Shown here in pieces: positions 25,318 through 33,668 of a DNA stretch of 41,388 bases (position 1 is the first letter of the stretch; the number at the start of each line of letters is the position of its first letter). The notes under the pieces were generated by a model that saw nothing but the letters and a program-made list of their open reading frames with translations, searched no databases and was not told the origin of the DNA. The DNA is taken from positions 1 through 41,388 of the forward strand of contig CACZQB010000052.1 of NCBI GenBank assembly GCA_902783255.1, in the 5' to 3' direction. The translations under genes were made by a program, and so were the position numbers. The DNA is from Oscillospiraceae bacterium. GTDB lineage: Bacteria; Bacillota; Clostridia; Oscillospirales; UBA644.

Positions 25318-25782
25318 ATGGAAGAAAAATTTATGCGCAGAGCTCTGTTATGCGCGAAAAAAGCCGCAATGATCGGGGAGGTTCCGGTCGGGGCTGTAAT
25401 AGTCCGCAACGGAACGGTGGTTTCAACAGGATATAATCGCAGAGAAACCGATAAAAACGCGCTTAGGCACGCGGAAATAACTGCAATCGACCGTGCGTGT
25501 AAAAAACTCGGCGGATGGAGACTTTGGGAGTGCGATATTTACGTTACTCTCGAACCTTGTCCGATGTGCGCAGGCGCAATAATCAACTCTCGCATCAGAA
25601 ATGTCTATATCGGCGCTCCCGATAAAAAAAACGGAGCGATGGGCAGCGTAACTGCTCTTCAGAACTCATTTACGCACAAACCTTCGGTTTTTCACGGTAT
25701 TCTTGCCGATGAATGTTCCGCTGTACTGTCTGATTTTTTCAGCGAGCTCAGAAAAAAAAGAAATCGAAGGATAATTGAATAA
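25318..25782 (+). CDS. tadA: tRNA-specific adenosine deaminase
   Basis: TadA converts A34 to inosine in the anticodon of tRNA(Arg). It has 154 residues. The Zn-binding and catalytic motifs are intact: HAEITAID with H51 and the proton-shuttling E53, then PCPMCAGAI with C81 and C84. The substrate-side GEVPVGAVIV and the MGSVTALQN element are also present. The start at 25318 comes two bases after the previous stop codon and gives the standard N-terminus; a frame open from 25261 would overlap that gene. No clear Shine-Dalgarno is visible, so coupled translation is likely. The SRP RNA and dnaX often found after tadA in Firmicutes are not here. Confidence 0.95.
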   Translation: MEEKFMRRALLCAKKAAMIGEVPVGAVIVRNGTVVSTGYNRRETDKNALRHAEITAIDRACKKLGGWRLWECDIYVTLEPCPMCAGAIINSRIRNVYIGAPDKKNGAMGSVTALQNSFTHKPSVFHGILADECSAVLSDFFSELRKKRNRRIIE

Positions 25783-25814
25783 ATATTTTTCATATTTAGA
25801 AAAGAGGTTTTATC

Positions 25815-27236
25815 ATGAGTTTTCGCATTACGTTCATAGGCGCGGGCAGCCTCACATTTACAAGAACACTTCTTTCGGATATTCTTGCAAATCCGGAATT
25901 TGCGGATATTGACGTTGTGTTTCACGACATAGATGAGCGCAACCTTGAAATGGTCACAAAAGTATGCCAGCGCGATATAGAGGCAAACGGGCTGAATATA
26001 AAAATAAAGGCAACTCTCAACAGAAAAGAAGCTCTTGAAGGAGCAAAATATGTGATCAACACCGCCCGTATAGGCAAGCTTGAAGGATTTGAAACAGATG
26101 TTAATATCCCGCTTGAATACGGCGTTGATCAGTGTGTGGGCGATACCCTTTGCGCAGGCGGAATAATGTACGGTCAGCGAGGCGTATCGGCGATCCTCGA
26201 TTTTTGTGAAGATATAAAAAGCTGCGCACTGCCCGGAGCTCTTCTTCTCAACTATGGTAATCCGAACGCCATGCTTACATGGGCAGCGAATAAATACGGC
26301 AAAGTCAAAACTCTCGGTCTTTGTCACGGCGTTCAGGGAGGACATGCGCAGATTGCGGATGCTCTCGGTATTCCCAAATCTGAACTTGATTATTCATGCG
26401 TTGGCATAAATCATCAGACGTGGTATGTTAAACTTTCTCACAACGGCGTTGACGTTACCGGAAAAGTTCTTGAAGCATACGAAAAAAACGAACATCTTAT
26501 GGCAACTGAAAAGGTCCGTATAGATATGCTCAAACGCTTCGGATACTATTCAACCGAATCAAACGGACACCTTTCGGAATATGTGAGCTGGTACAGAAAA
26601 CGCCCTAATGAGATAAAAGACTGGATAAGCATGGAAAACTGGCATAACGGTGAATCGGGCGGCTATCTCAGAGTATGCAGAGAGGGAAGAGAATGGTTTG
26701 TGACCGAATTCCCCAAGCTTATGTCGGATCCCCCGATAAAATACGGCAACCGCAGCTCCGAACACGGTTCATATATTATCGAAGGTCTCGAACTCGGTCA
26801 TGTTTATCGCGGTCATTTTAATGTTATGAATAACGGCACGGTAACAAACCTTCCCGATGAATGCGTTGTCGAAGTGCCGTGTTACGCTGATAAAAACGGA
26901 ATATCCGTTCCGAAATTCGGTGATCTTCCGCTCGGCTGTGCAGCCGTATGTTCTCAGAGCATCTGGGTTCAGAGACTTGCAGTCGAAGCGGCAGTAGCGG
27001 CAGATATACAGCTTTTGCGTCAGGCGATGATGATGGATCCTCTTACAGGTGCGGTGCTCAATACGCCGGAAATATGTCAGATGACGGACGAAATGCTTAT
27101 CGCATGCGAAAAATGGCTTCCTCGCTGGCAGAAAAACGGAGAAATCGAGCGCGCTAAAAAGCGTATTGCCGACGCGAAGGCAAACGGAACATTCATTCCC
27201 ACCAATAAAGGCTATAAAGGCGCATGCCATAAATGA
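25815..27236 (+). CDS. glycoside hydrolase family 4 enzyme (alpha-galactosidase/alpha-glucosidase type)
   Basis: GH4 enzymes use NAD+ and a divalent metal (usually Mn) to cleave alpha- or beta-glycosides by an oxidation-elimination route in the cytoplasm. The protein has 473 residues. The N-terminal Rossmann motif ITFIGAGSLTFTRTLL binds NAD. LLLNYGNPNAMLTW, the CHGVQGG element with C170-H171, and VGINHQTWY with H200 supply the metal site. The overall pattern is closest to the MelA/alpha-galactosidase branch, but substrate and anomer cannot be fixed from sequence alone. AGAGGT precedes the ATG. It ends a long plus-strand run at a G/C-rich hairpin (27244). No sugar transporter adjoins it. Confidence 0.9.
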   Translation: MSFRITFIGAGSLTFTRTLLSDILANPEFADIDVVFHDIDERNLEMVTKVCQRDIEANGLNIKIKATLNRKEALEGAKYVINTARIGKLEGFETDVNIPLEYGVDQCVGDTLCAGGIMYGQRGVSAILDFCEDIKSCALPGALLLNYGNPNAMLTWAANKYGKVKTLGLCHGVQGGHAQIADALGIPKSELDYSCVGINHQTWYVKLSHNGVDVTGKVLEAYEKNEHLMATEKVRIDMLKRFGYYSTESNGHLSEYVSWYRKRPNEIKDWISMENWHNGESGGYLRVCREGREWFVTEFPKLMSDPPIKYGNRSSEHGSYIIEGLELGHVYRGHFNVMNNGTVTNLPDECVVEVPCYADKNGISVPKFGDLPLGCAAVCSQSIWVQRLAVEAAVAADIQLLRQAMMMDPLTGAVLNTPEICQMTDEMLIACEKWLPRWQKNGEIERAKKRIADAKANGTFIPTNKGYKGACHK

Positions 27237-27243
27237 TTTAAGC

Positions 27244-27271
27244 AAGGTACCGCCGCTTACGGCGGTACCTT
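27244..27271 (+). terminator. strong hairpin terminator after the GH4 gene
   Basis: A perfect 12-bp stem (AAGGTACCGCCG at 27244-27255 with its complement at 27260-27271) with a 4-base loop, beginning 7 bases after the stop codon. The T-tract is poor (TTATT then C6), so termination may be incomplete. Confidence 0.65.
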
Positions 27272-27296
27272 ATTCCCCCCAAGACAGGAGAACGGA

Positions 27297-27488
27297 ATGA
27301 AACGTCTTTACAAAAGCAGTGCAGACCGTCTTATTTGCGGCGTTTGCGGTGGAATAGGCGAATATCTCGGCGTGGACCCCACGGTCGTGCGCGTGATATG
27401 GGTAATCGCCTCGTTATTAGGAACTATCGGCATTTGGGCGTATCTAATATGTGCGCTTATTATCCCGAATGATATGAGCGTGCGGTAG
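27297..27488 (+). CDS. PspC-domain small membrane protein
   Basis: This is a 63-residue protein that is essentially one PspC domain: KRLYKSSADRLICGVCGGIG, then YLGVDPTVVRVIWV and a hydrophobic C-terminal helix (about 36-57). In other bacteria PspC domains take part in phage-shock or envelope-stress responses; the role of these short clostridial forms is not defined. CAGGAG lies 8 bases before the ATG. It is followed within 6 bases by a YitT-family gene. Confidence 0.9.
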   Translation: MKRLYKSSADRLICGVCGGIGEYLGVDPTVVRVIWVIASLLGTIGIWAYLICALIIPNDMSVR

Positions 27489-27494
27489 GACGGT

Positions 27495-28376
27495 ATGGAA
27501 AAGAAAAACAGTCAACTCGCAAAATACTTTACAAAAAGCAGTCTTAAAACGTTTTTACTTTTGAATCTCGGCGCGCTTATGAACGCCGTAGGTTCTTATT
27601 ATTTCAGATTTCCAAATAAATTTTCAATCGGCGGCGTTGCAGGTCTTTCTGTTGTAATAACAAAGTTTTTTCCCGATATTTCGAGCGCAACATTCCTGTT
27701 TATAATGAACATGGTGCTTGTTGTTGTGGGATTTATATTCCTCGGCAGAAATTTTGGCGCAAAAACAGCATATGTAAGCGTTGCGATATCTGTTTTTACG
27801 GGTATTTTCGAAGCATTGACACCAATGCCCGAGCCGTTCACAAATCAGCCTTTTCTTGAACTCGTTTTCGGCGTGGCGATCCCTTCTATCGGCACTTCGA
27901 TACTTTTCAATATTGACGCCTCTTCCGGAGGCACTGATATCATAGCGATGATTTTTGCGAAATACACAACATTAAACATCTCAAAAGGAATATTCATAAG
28001 CGATATCTTCATCACTCTCGGTGCCTTTCTTTTCGGCGTTGAAACAGGTCTTTTCTCTCTCCTCGGTCTTGTACTTAAAACTCTTGTTATCGACAACGCG
28101 ATAGAAAACATAAACCTTCATAAATATTTGACTATAATCACATCAAAACCCGACGAGGTAAAGGCATTTATAACTCATAATATCCATAAAGGCGCAACGA
28201 TCTGTCACGGCGAAGGCGCATATACGGGTGAAGAAAAAACTCTTATTCTTACCGTTACAACACCCGCACAGGCAGTGCTCCTGCGCAGATATATACGCAA
28301 AATCGATCCCGAGTCGTTTATTTTTATAACAAACACAAGCGAAATAATCGGCAAAGGATTCAGATATACCAATTAG
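27495..28376 (+). CDS. YitT-family (DUF161/DUF2179) membrane protein
   Basis: This encodes 293 residues. The N-terminal part has about five hydrophobic segments with the YitT pattern (SYYFRFPNKFSIGGVAGL early, NIDASSGGTDIIAMIFAKYT centrally). It is followed by a cytoplasmic DUF2179 ferredoxin-like domain (about 205-290; IITSKPDEVKAFI, GATICHGEGAYTGEEK, and the terminal RYIRKIDPESFIFI). Transport activity is assumed for the family but its substrate is unknown. A weak AGGA site precedes the ATG. It shares a probable transcript with PspC. Confidence 0.9.
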   Translation: MEKKNSQLAKYFTKSSLKTFLLLNLGALMNAVGSYYFRFPNKFSIGGVAGLSVVITKFFPDISSATFLFIMNMVLVVVGFIFLGRNFGAKTAYVSVAISVFTGIFEALTPMPEPFTNQPFLELVFGVAIPSIGTSILFNIDASSGGTDIIAMIFAKYTTLNISKGIFISDIFITLGAFLFGVETGLFSLLGLVLKTLVIDNAIENINLHKYLTIITSKPDEVKAFITHNIHKGATICHGEGAYTGEEKTLILTVTTPAQAVLLRRYIRKIDPESFIFITNTSEIIGKGFRYTN

Positions 28377-28403
28377 AAAACAAACAAATTCGGAGGCAAT
28401 CAA

Positions 28404-30281
28404 ATGGCAGAAAAAGGCGGCATCAGCGTTCAGACAGAACATATTTTCCCGGTAATAAAAAAATGGCTTTATTCAGATAAAGATATTTTTCTCCGTGAAA
28501 TCGTTTCAAACGCATCTGATGCCATAATGAAACTTTCGCATCTTGCGGCAATAGGCGAAGCGAAAAACATTGATGATAACTTCAGTATATGGGTCGTCAT
28601 TGATAAAGAAAAGAAAACTCTTTCCGTTTCCGATAACGGCATCGGCATGACGGAAGACGAGGTAAAAAAATACATAAATCAGATCGCTCTTTCAGGCGCG
28701 CTTGATTTTATTCAGAAATATGATACGGATTCTGCGGATGGAAAAGGCCCGGACGGAATAATAGGTCATTTCGGACTCGGTTTTTATTCGTCGTTCATGG
28801 TTGCAGACCGTGTAAACATTTCAACAAAATCATATACCGATGCTCCCGCAGTATTCTGGACATGCACGGAAGACGGCGAATACGAAATGGTCGAAGGCGA
28901 CAGAAAAACAAGAGGAACGGAAATAACGATGTGTATTTCCGAGGATGAGAAAGAATACCTCGAAAAAGACAAGATCGCATCAATTCTCGAAAAATACTGC
29001 TCGTTCATGCGTTTTCCGATATATCTTGAAGTGGTAGGCGAGGAACCGCCCAAACATAAAGAAAAAGACGCCGAAGGCAACGAGATAGAGGTTATGGACG
29101 AAAGAAAGCCCATAAACGATACCGAACCTCTCTGGCTTAAAAATCCGTCTCAGTGTACTGAAGAGGAATATAAAGAGTTCTATAAAAAGGTGTTTTTCGA
29201 TTGGAACGATCCCCTTTTCTATATTCATATAAATGCCGATTATCCTCTTAATTTCAAGGGTATCCTTTATTTCCCGCGTCTTAAAAACGAATATGAAAGT
29301 CTTGAAGGGCAGGTAAAGCTCTTTTATAACCGGGTTTTTGTTGCCGACAACATCAAGGAAGTTCTTCCGGATTATCTTCTTATGCTCAAAGGTGTTCTGG
29401 ACTGTCCCGATCTTCCTCTGAACGTTTCAAGAAGTTATCTTCAGGGTTCGGCATACGTTGAAAAAATCGCAAATCACATCGTCAAAAAAGTGTGTGACAA
29501 ACTCAACGGTATGTTCTCTGTTGAACGCGAAAAGTATCAGGAATGCTGGAAGGACATAAAAACATTCGTTGAATACGCATGCATACGCGATAAAAAGTTT
29601 TTTGACAGAGTAAAAGATTCTCTTATTTTCAAAACAACGGACGGAGAATATCTTACCGTAGCGGAATATAATGAAAAAGCCAACAAGGATAAAACCGAAA
29701 AGACAATATACTATGCAAACGACCCCGTTCAGCAGGCTGTATATGTAAATCTTTTCAAAGCGCGCGGGATCCCGACGGTCGTGCTCGATCATGTTATCGA
29801 TTCACAGTTTATCACATCCGTTGAACAGGGCTTTGAAAACACAAAATTCATGCGTGTAGATGCCGATACCGCGGCTTTGAAAGGTGATGGCGAGGCAGAC
29901 AAAAACGAAGATCTCGAAAAGCTTTTCAAAGAAGCATCGGGCAGTGACCAGCTGAAAATTGAAATTTCGCCTCTTGCAGACGAAAAAATACCCGCTCTTC
30001 TCAATATTTCCGAACAGAGCAGGCGTTTCGAAGAGATGATGAATCTTTACAAGCTTGCGGGACAGGATGTAAATCCCTATACGCTGCCTAAAGAATCGAC
30101 TCTTATTCTCAACTCAAACAGTGCTCTCATCAAAAAGCTCGGCTCCGCTCCGGAAGATACAGCCAAAAAACTTGCAAAGCATATTTATACTCTTGCGCTT
30201 CTCGGTCAAAGAAAACTTTCTGCCGAAGAGCTTGCGGGCTTTGTTGAGGAAAGCGGCGCAATAATGGAGATGCTCCTCTGA
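28404..30281 (+). CDS. htpG: molecular chaperone HtpG (Hsp90)
   Basis: This is a cytoplasmic ATP-dependent chaperone of 625 residues. The N-terminal GHKL ATPase contains EIVSNASDAIMKL, DNGIGMT and GHFGLGFYSSFMVAD. The middle domain has LPLNVSRSYLQGS with the conserved catalytic-loop arginine. The C-terminal dimerisation domain is present, and there is no eukaryote-type tail. GGAGG precedes the ATG by 7 bases. No CIRCE or other heat-shock operator is visible in the 27-base gap to the YitT gene, so heat control, if any, would come from further upstream. Confidence 0.97.
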   Translation: MAEKGGISVQTEHIFPVIKKWLYSDKDIFLREIVSNASDAIMKLSHLAAIGEAKNIDDNFSIWVVIDKEKKTLSVSDNGIGMTEDEVKKYINQIALSGALDFIQKYDTDSADGKGPDGIIGHFGLGFYSSFMVADRVNISTKSYTDAPAVFWTCTEDGEYEMVEGDRKTRGTEITMCISEDEKEYLEKDKIASILEKYCSFMRFPIYLEVVGEEPPKHKEKDAEGNEIEVMDERKPINDTEPLWLKNPSQCTEEEYKEFYKKVFFDWNDPLFYIHINADYPLNFKGILYFPRLKNEYESLEGQVKLFYNRVFVADNIKEVLPDYLLMLKGVLDCPDLPLNVSRSYLQGSAYVEKIANHIVKKVCDKLNGMFSVEREKYQECWKDIKTFVEYACIRDKKFFDRVKDSLIFKTTDGEYLTVAEYNEKANKDKTEKTIYYANDPVQQAVYVNLFKARGIPTVVLDHVIDSQFITSVEQGFENTKFMRVDADTAALKGDGEADKNEDLEKLFKEASGSDQLKIEISPLADEKIPALLNISEQSRRFEEMMNLYKLAGQDVNPYTLPKESTLILNSNSALIKKLGSAPEDTAKKLAKHIYTLALLGQRKLSAEELAGFVEESGAIMEMLL

Positions 30282-30309
30282 TCACATCATTTAATATAGC
30301 GAGGCAGAT

Positions 30310-30795
30310 ATGTTTTCTATAGTGCTTGTGGAACCCGAGATCCCGCAGAATACGGGCAATATTTCAAGAACCTGCGCATGTACTGGAGCGGCTTTGCATC
30401 TTGTAAAACCTCTCGGATTCGTTCTTGACGATGCCAAACTGAAACGCGCAGGTCTTGATTACTGGAGCGAGCTTGATTTGCATATACATGAGTCTCTTGC
30501 CGATTTTCTTGATTATGCAAAAAACAAACCGCTGTTTTTCGCATCCACAAAAGCCGAAAAAACATACGACGCGATAATGTATCCGGACGACGCATTTTTT
30601 GTGTTCGGAAAAGAAACAAAAGGGCTGCCCGAAAGTCTTTTGAAAGATAATTACTCCAGCGCTGTAAGAATTCCGATGCGGACCGATCTGAGAAGCCTCA
30701 ATCTGTCAAATTCGGTCGCGATCATTCTTTATGAGGCGCTCAGACAGAAATCGTTTTTTGATCTGAAGCTTTCGGGAGAACTCACGCAGTTCTGA
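30310..30795 (+). CDS. trmL: tRNA (cytidine(34)-2'-O)-methyltransferase (SPOUT)
   Basis: This 161-residue SPOUT/SpoU enzyme is of the TrmL (YibK, CspR) type, which methylates the ribose of the wobble base in tRNA(Leu). The three trefoil-knot motifs are intact: EPEIPQNTGNISRTC with the conserved Asn and Arg, FVFGKETKGLPE, and IPMRTDLRSLNLSNSVAI. The length is standard for this single-domain group. GAGG lies 5 bases before the ATG. It follows htpG by 28 bases. Confidence 0.94.
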   Translation: MFSIVLVEPEIPQNTGNISRTCACTGAALHLVKPLGFVLDDAKLKRAGLDYWSELDLHIHESLADFLDYAKNKPLFFASTKAEKTYDAIMYPDDAFFVFGKETKGLPESLLKDNYSSAVRIPMRTDLRSLNLSNSVAIILYEALRQKSFFDLKLSGELTQF

Positions 30796-30815
30796 AAAGT
30801 TACGGAGGGTAAAAT

Positions 30816-31790
30816 GTGGATAAGATAGTGACCTTTGAAGAAGAAAAAAGGAAAGAATTTCTGTATGTACTTTTCAATGCCGTTTTTGTTACGACATGCG
30901 TTGTGTTTATACTGAATTTCTTTTTCGGATTTATCTGCAGCAATATCTATGCCGGTGATTCACTGTTCAAAGACAGTGCTGACAATATCCTGCGTTCTTT
31001 TTTTTCTGCCGTCGCTATTTCAGCAGCATTTGTTTTTTACGGAGTCCACAGCGATGTCTCGCTGAAATCCGTTTTTACTCCCAAAAAAACAAGCGTGCTT
31101 TGGTTCGTCGCAGGCGCTGTGACCGCTGCTGGCATTTCGTTTTTCTTTGCGCTTATTTCCGAAAAAGCGGTAGGGCTTCTTGGTGATTTCGGGTATATCA
31201 TGAATGAATATACGCCGTATATCCTTGAAAATCCCGCAGAAAACATTGCAAATATGATCGTAGTTTGCCTGTTTTCGGCTTTTTCTTCGGAACTTGTTTT
31301 CAGAGGGATACTTACAGAGCGTTTTCGCCGCGCAAACACGGGCGTTGCTCTTATTTTGCCGGCAATGATAGCGGCAAGCATGACAGGGTCTCTTGCAAAA
31401 ATGCCTTATGTGTTTTTTTTGAGCATTTTTCTTTCGTGGATATATATGAAATCATCTTCTGTATACGCAACGCTGTTTTGTGCGTTTATAACAGATGTTT
31501 CTCTTTATCTTTTCCACATTTACAGATCAGCGCTTGCACCCTATGAACCGCTGTTTGTGTTTGGAGGTCTTGTTGCAGCTGCCGCTTTCGGGGCGCTGCT
31601 TATTATTAAATTCGGTATAAGAACAGTCTATCCGGCACCGAGGGACGATGATGACGAATATTTGCGTATTTCGGCAAAAGAGTCGGTTTTGGGCATTTTG
31701 AAGGCGTTTTCGTTCTGGATATTTGTTCTGGCCGTTATTTTTACAGTTTTGTTTTTTTATTTAAGTAATCCTACGGTCGAAATGCCGTAA
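30816..31790 (+). CDS. CPBP-like intramembrane protein lacking the usual catalytic residues
   Basis: This is a 324-residue membrane protein with about eight hydrophobic segments. The segment FSSELVFRGILTERFRR (about 156-172) aligns with the EExxxR motif of CPBP (CAAX/Rce1-like) intramembrane proteases, but the first Glu is Ser158. The histidines expected in the later FxxxH and HxxxN helices are not seen in the corresponding region (YATLFCAFITD). It may be a non-catalytic relative. The start is GTG 30816, preceded by GGAGG 7 bases upstream; the overlapping ATG at 30814 is in a dead frame. The C-terminal part has an acidic loop and a final hydrophobic helix. Family assignment is moderate; function unknown. 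Confidence 0.65.
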   Translation: MDKIVTFEEEKRKEFLYVLFNAVFVTTCVVFILNFFFGFICSNIYAGDSLFKDSADNILRSFFSAVAISAAFVFYGVHSDVSLKSVFTPKKTSVLWFVAGAVTAAGISFFFALISEKAVGLLGDFGYIMNEYTPYILENPAENIANMIVVCLFSAFSSELVFRGILTERFRRANTGVALILPAMIAASMTGSLAKMPYVFFLSIFLSWIYMKSSSVYATLFCAFITDVSLYLFHIYRSALAPYEPLFVFGGLVAAAAFGALLIIKFGIRTVYPAPRDDDDEYLRISAKESVLGILKAFSFWIFVLAVIFTVLFFYLSNPTVEMP

Positions 31791-31810
31791 AATAAAAGCG
31801 AGGTTTTACT

Positions 31811-32149
31811 ATGCAACTTCTTGTTATTGTTCTTAATAAAGTTGAATGTCTTGAAGCGCTGCTCGAAAAGTTTTATGAAGAGAACATTTCCGGAGCAACG
31901 ATTCTCGACAGTATGGGTATGGCGCACAGTCTCAGCAGTTATGACGAGCTGAGATTCATGGCGTCATTAAGACTGCTTATCAATCCCGACAACCGTGAAA
32001 GCAAAACAGTTTTTATGGTTGTTAAAGAGGAAAAAATACCGGATATATCGAAGATCGTAAACGAAATTACAGGCGGGCTCAAAAATCCCGATACAGGCAT
32101 TATGTTTACTGTCCCCGTTACATATATGGAGGGGATCGAAAAGTGCTGA
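31811..32149 (+). CDS. PII-like small signalling protein
   Basis: This encodes 112 residues with the ferredoxin-like outline of PII proteins: an opening strand QLLVIVLNKVECLEALLEKF, a helix, GATILDSMGMAHSL in the position of the PII T-loop approach, and VFMVVKEEKIPDISKIVNEI near the end, where PII has its second repeat. It is not a canonical GlnB; the uridylylated Tyr loop is absent. AGCGAGG precedes the ATG. Its last seven bases overlap the antiporter start, so the two are probably stoichiometrically co-expressed, and a regulatory role on the transporter is a natural guess. Confidence 0.6.
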   Translation: MQLLVIVLNKVECLEALLEKFYEENISGATILDSMGMAHSLSSYDELRFMASLRLLINPDNRESKTVFMVVKEEKIPDISKIVNEITGGLKNPDTGIMFTVPVTYMEGIEKC

Positions 32150-33336
32150 GTGAATTCTCGTCAACGTATTTCAATACATTTATTTATCTTGCGTTGATGA
32201 TATTTTTCGGTATGTTTATGGGCAGAATGGCAAAACATATACATCTGCCTAACGTTACCGGTTATCTTGTTGCCGGACTGCTCATCGGTCCGAGCGTGTT
32301 CGGGCTTATTCCCGCGCAGGCGCTTCCGAATCTCGATATTATCGCAGATACCGCGCTCGGTTTTATTGCGTTTTCCATCGGAACCGAGTTTAAAATTTCG
32401 TATTTCAAGCGTGTTGGCGCAACGCCGATAGTTATTGCGTTTCTTGAAGCGCTGATGGCTGTTGTTTTCGTCGTTGCGGCGCTGCTGATCGCGGGCTTTT
32501 CACTGCCGTTCAGCCTTGTTTTAGGTTCGATTGCCGCAGCAACCGCGCCGGCGGCTACCATTATGGTAATAAAACAGTATAAAGCAAAAGGTCCCGTTAC
32601 CGAAATGCTTCTTTCCGTTGTTGCTCTTGACGACGCTGCGGCGCTTATGCTCTTCGGAATAGCCGTTGCAGTTGCGCAGTCCATATCAAATCCTGGCTCA
32701 TCGGTCGCATCCGCTCTTATTAACCCCGTGATTGAAATTGTCGGCGCAATTGTGTGCGGATTTATTCTCGGTCTTATCTTTTTACTGCCGCTCAGGTTTT
32801 TCAAAAAAGACGGCAACCGACTTGCGCTTACTGTTGCGTTTGTGTTTGTCGGGATCGGTGTTGCAAGCATATTCGGACTTTCACAGCTGCTTCTCTGTAT
32901 GGCTCTCGGAGCATCTCTTACAAACTTTGCATCAGGTCAGAACACAAATCACATTATCAAGCTTACCGATGGAATCACTCCGCCGATATTTATTCTGTTT
33001 TTCGTTCTTTCAGGCGCGGAACTTCAGCTTTCCGTTATTCCGTCGATCGGCATTGCGGGCATAATTTACTTAATAGTAAGAGTTGTGGGCAAGATAGCGG
33101 GAGCATCTCTCGGATCCGTTATGTGCCATGCGGATAAGAAGATAACGAAATATCTCGGCTTTTCTCTTATGCCGCAGGCAGGCGTTGCAATAGGTCTTTC
33201 GCTGCTCGCTACGCAGATAGTTCCCGAATTCGGCGCCGAGATCAGAGCGATCATTCTTTGCGGAACATTGATTTACGAGCTCATAGGCCCTGCAGTTACA
33301 AAACTTTCGCTGAAAAAAGCGGGAGAAATAGAATAA
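32143..33336 (+). CDS. Kef/CPA2-type cation:proton antiporter
   Basis: This 397-residue membrane protein has about 12-13 helices and the CPA2 features: HLPNVTGYLVAGLLIGPSV at the start, GFIAFSIGTEFK, AAATAPAATIMVIKQY in the fourth-fifth helix region, and a VALDDAAALMLF segment carrying the ion-binding Asp pair. It lacks the cytoplasmic RCK/TrkA domains of KefB/KefC, so regulation may be delegated to the PII-like partner just upstream. The start codon is GTG 32143, with GGAGGGG 8 bases before it. The exported ion (Na+ or K+) cannot be decided. A short AAGCC/GGCTT hairpin (33336-33351) follows the stop codon. Confidence 0.9.
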   Translation: MLSEFSSTYFNTFIYLALMIFFGMFMGRMAKHIHLPNVTGYLVAGLLIGPSVFGLIPAQALPNLDIIADTALGFIAFSIGTEFKISYFKRVGATPIVIAFLEALMAVVFVVAALLIAGFSLPFSLVLGSIAAATAPAATIMVIKQYKAKGPVTEMLLSVVALDDAAALMLFGIAVAVAQSISNPGSSVASALINPVIEIVGAIVCGFILGLIFLLPLRFFKKDGNRLALTVAFVFVGIGVASIFGLSQLLLCMALGASLTNFASGQNTNHIIKLTDGITPPIFILFFVLSGAELQLSVIPSIGIAGIIYLIVRVVGKIAGASLGSVMCHADKKITKYLGFSLMPQAGVAIGLSLLATQIVPEFGAEIRAIILCGTLIYELIGPAVTKLSLKKAGEIE

Positions 33337-33349
33337 AGCCTTCGGGGGC

Positions 33350-33378
33350 TTGACAAACTTTATATTAATGATTATAAT
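33350..33378 (+). promoter_or_regulatory. near-perfect promoter of acpP
   Basis: TTGACA (33350-33355), a 17-base spacer and TATAAT (33373-33378), both full consensus. Start is predicted near 33385, about 45 bases before the acpP ATG. The -35 abuts a weak hairpin that may terminate the antiporter transcript. Confidence 0.85.
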
Positions 33379-33429
33379 TATACTCAGAATCAGTTGAAAT
33401 CTTTTATACAACAAAGGAGAAACAGAAAT

Positions 33430-33657
33430 ATGTATTTTGAAAAAGTTGCCGCTCTGATTGCCGAAAAATTCGAAATGCCTGTTGAAAATATCACCAGAGA
33501 TACGAGTATCATTGACGACCTCGGGGCAGACTCTCTTGATATCGTAGATATGCTCATGATGCTTGAAGAGCAGTATAACATTTCAATTCCCGATGACGTG
33601 GCTCAGGAAATGACAACAGTGGGCGATGTTGTGGATTATATCGAAGAAAACGTTTGA
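33430..33657 (+). CDS. acpP: acyl carrier protein
   Basis: This is a 75-residue acidic, helical carrier for fatty-acid synthesis. The phosphopantetheine attachment serine is in DDLGADSLDIVDMLMMLEE, followed by the usual third helix (SIPDDVAQEMTTVGDVVDYI). AAAGGAG lies 12 bases upstream of the ATG at 33430; the open frame from 33394 includes the binding site and is not the start. It is driven by the strongest promoter in the window. No other fatty-acid synthesis gene is adjacent, unlike the usual fab clusters. Confidence 0.95.
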   Translation: MYFEKVAALIAEKFEMPVENITRDTSIIDDLGADSLDIVDMLMMLEEQYNISIPDDVAQEMTTVGDVVDYIEENV

Positions 33658-33668
33658 TTAATCAACAG

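Noticed and set aside
24609..25409. A 266-codon open frame on the minus strand
   Set aside because: It is antisense to the MetH-like gene and tadA, both of which have clear catalytic motifs, and its own translation is Arg/Phe/Cys-rich with no recognisable features.
25783..25814. Possible SRP RNA gene after tadA
   Set aside because: In many Firmicutes the SRP RNA and dnaX follow tadA, but only 32 AT-rich bases separate tadA from the GH4 gene, too few for that RNA.
27244..27271. The GGTACCGCC inverted repeat as a mobile or dispersed repeat element
   Set aside because: No second copy was seen in the window; its position 7 bases after a stop codon fits a terminator.
28377..28403. Possible CIRCE or other heat-shock operator before htpG
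   Set aside because: The gap is only 27 bases and contains a ribosome binding site but no inverted repeat.
32262..32870. A 202-codon open frame on the minus strand
   Set aside because: It is antisense to the antiporter's membrane segments; its Ala/Ser/Thr-rich translation is what reversed hydrophobic codons give.
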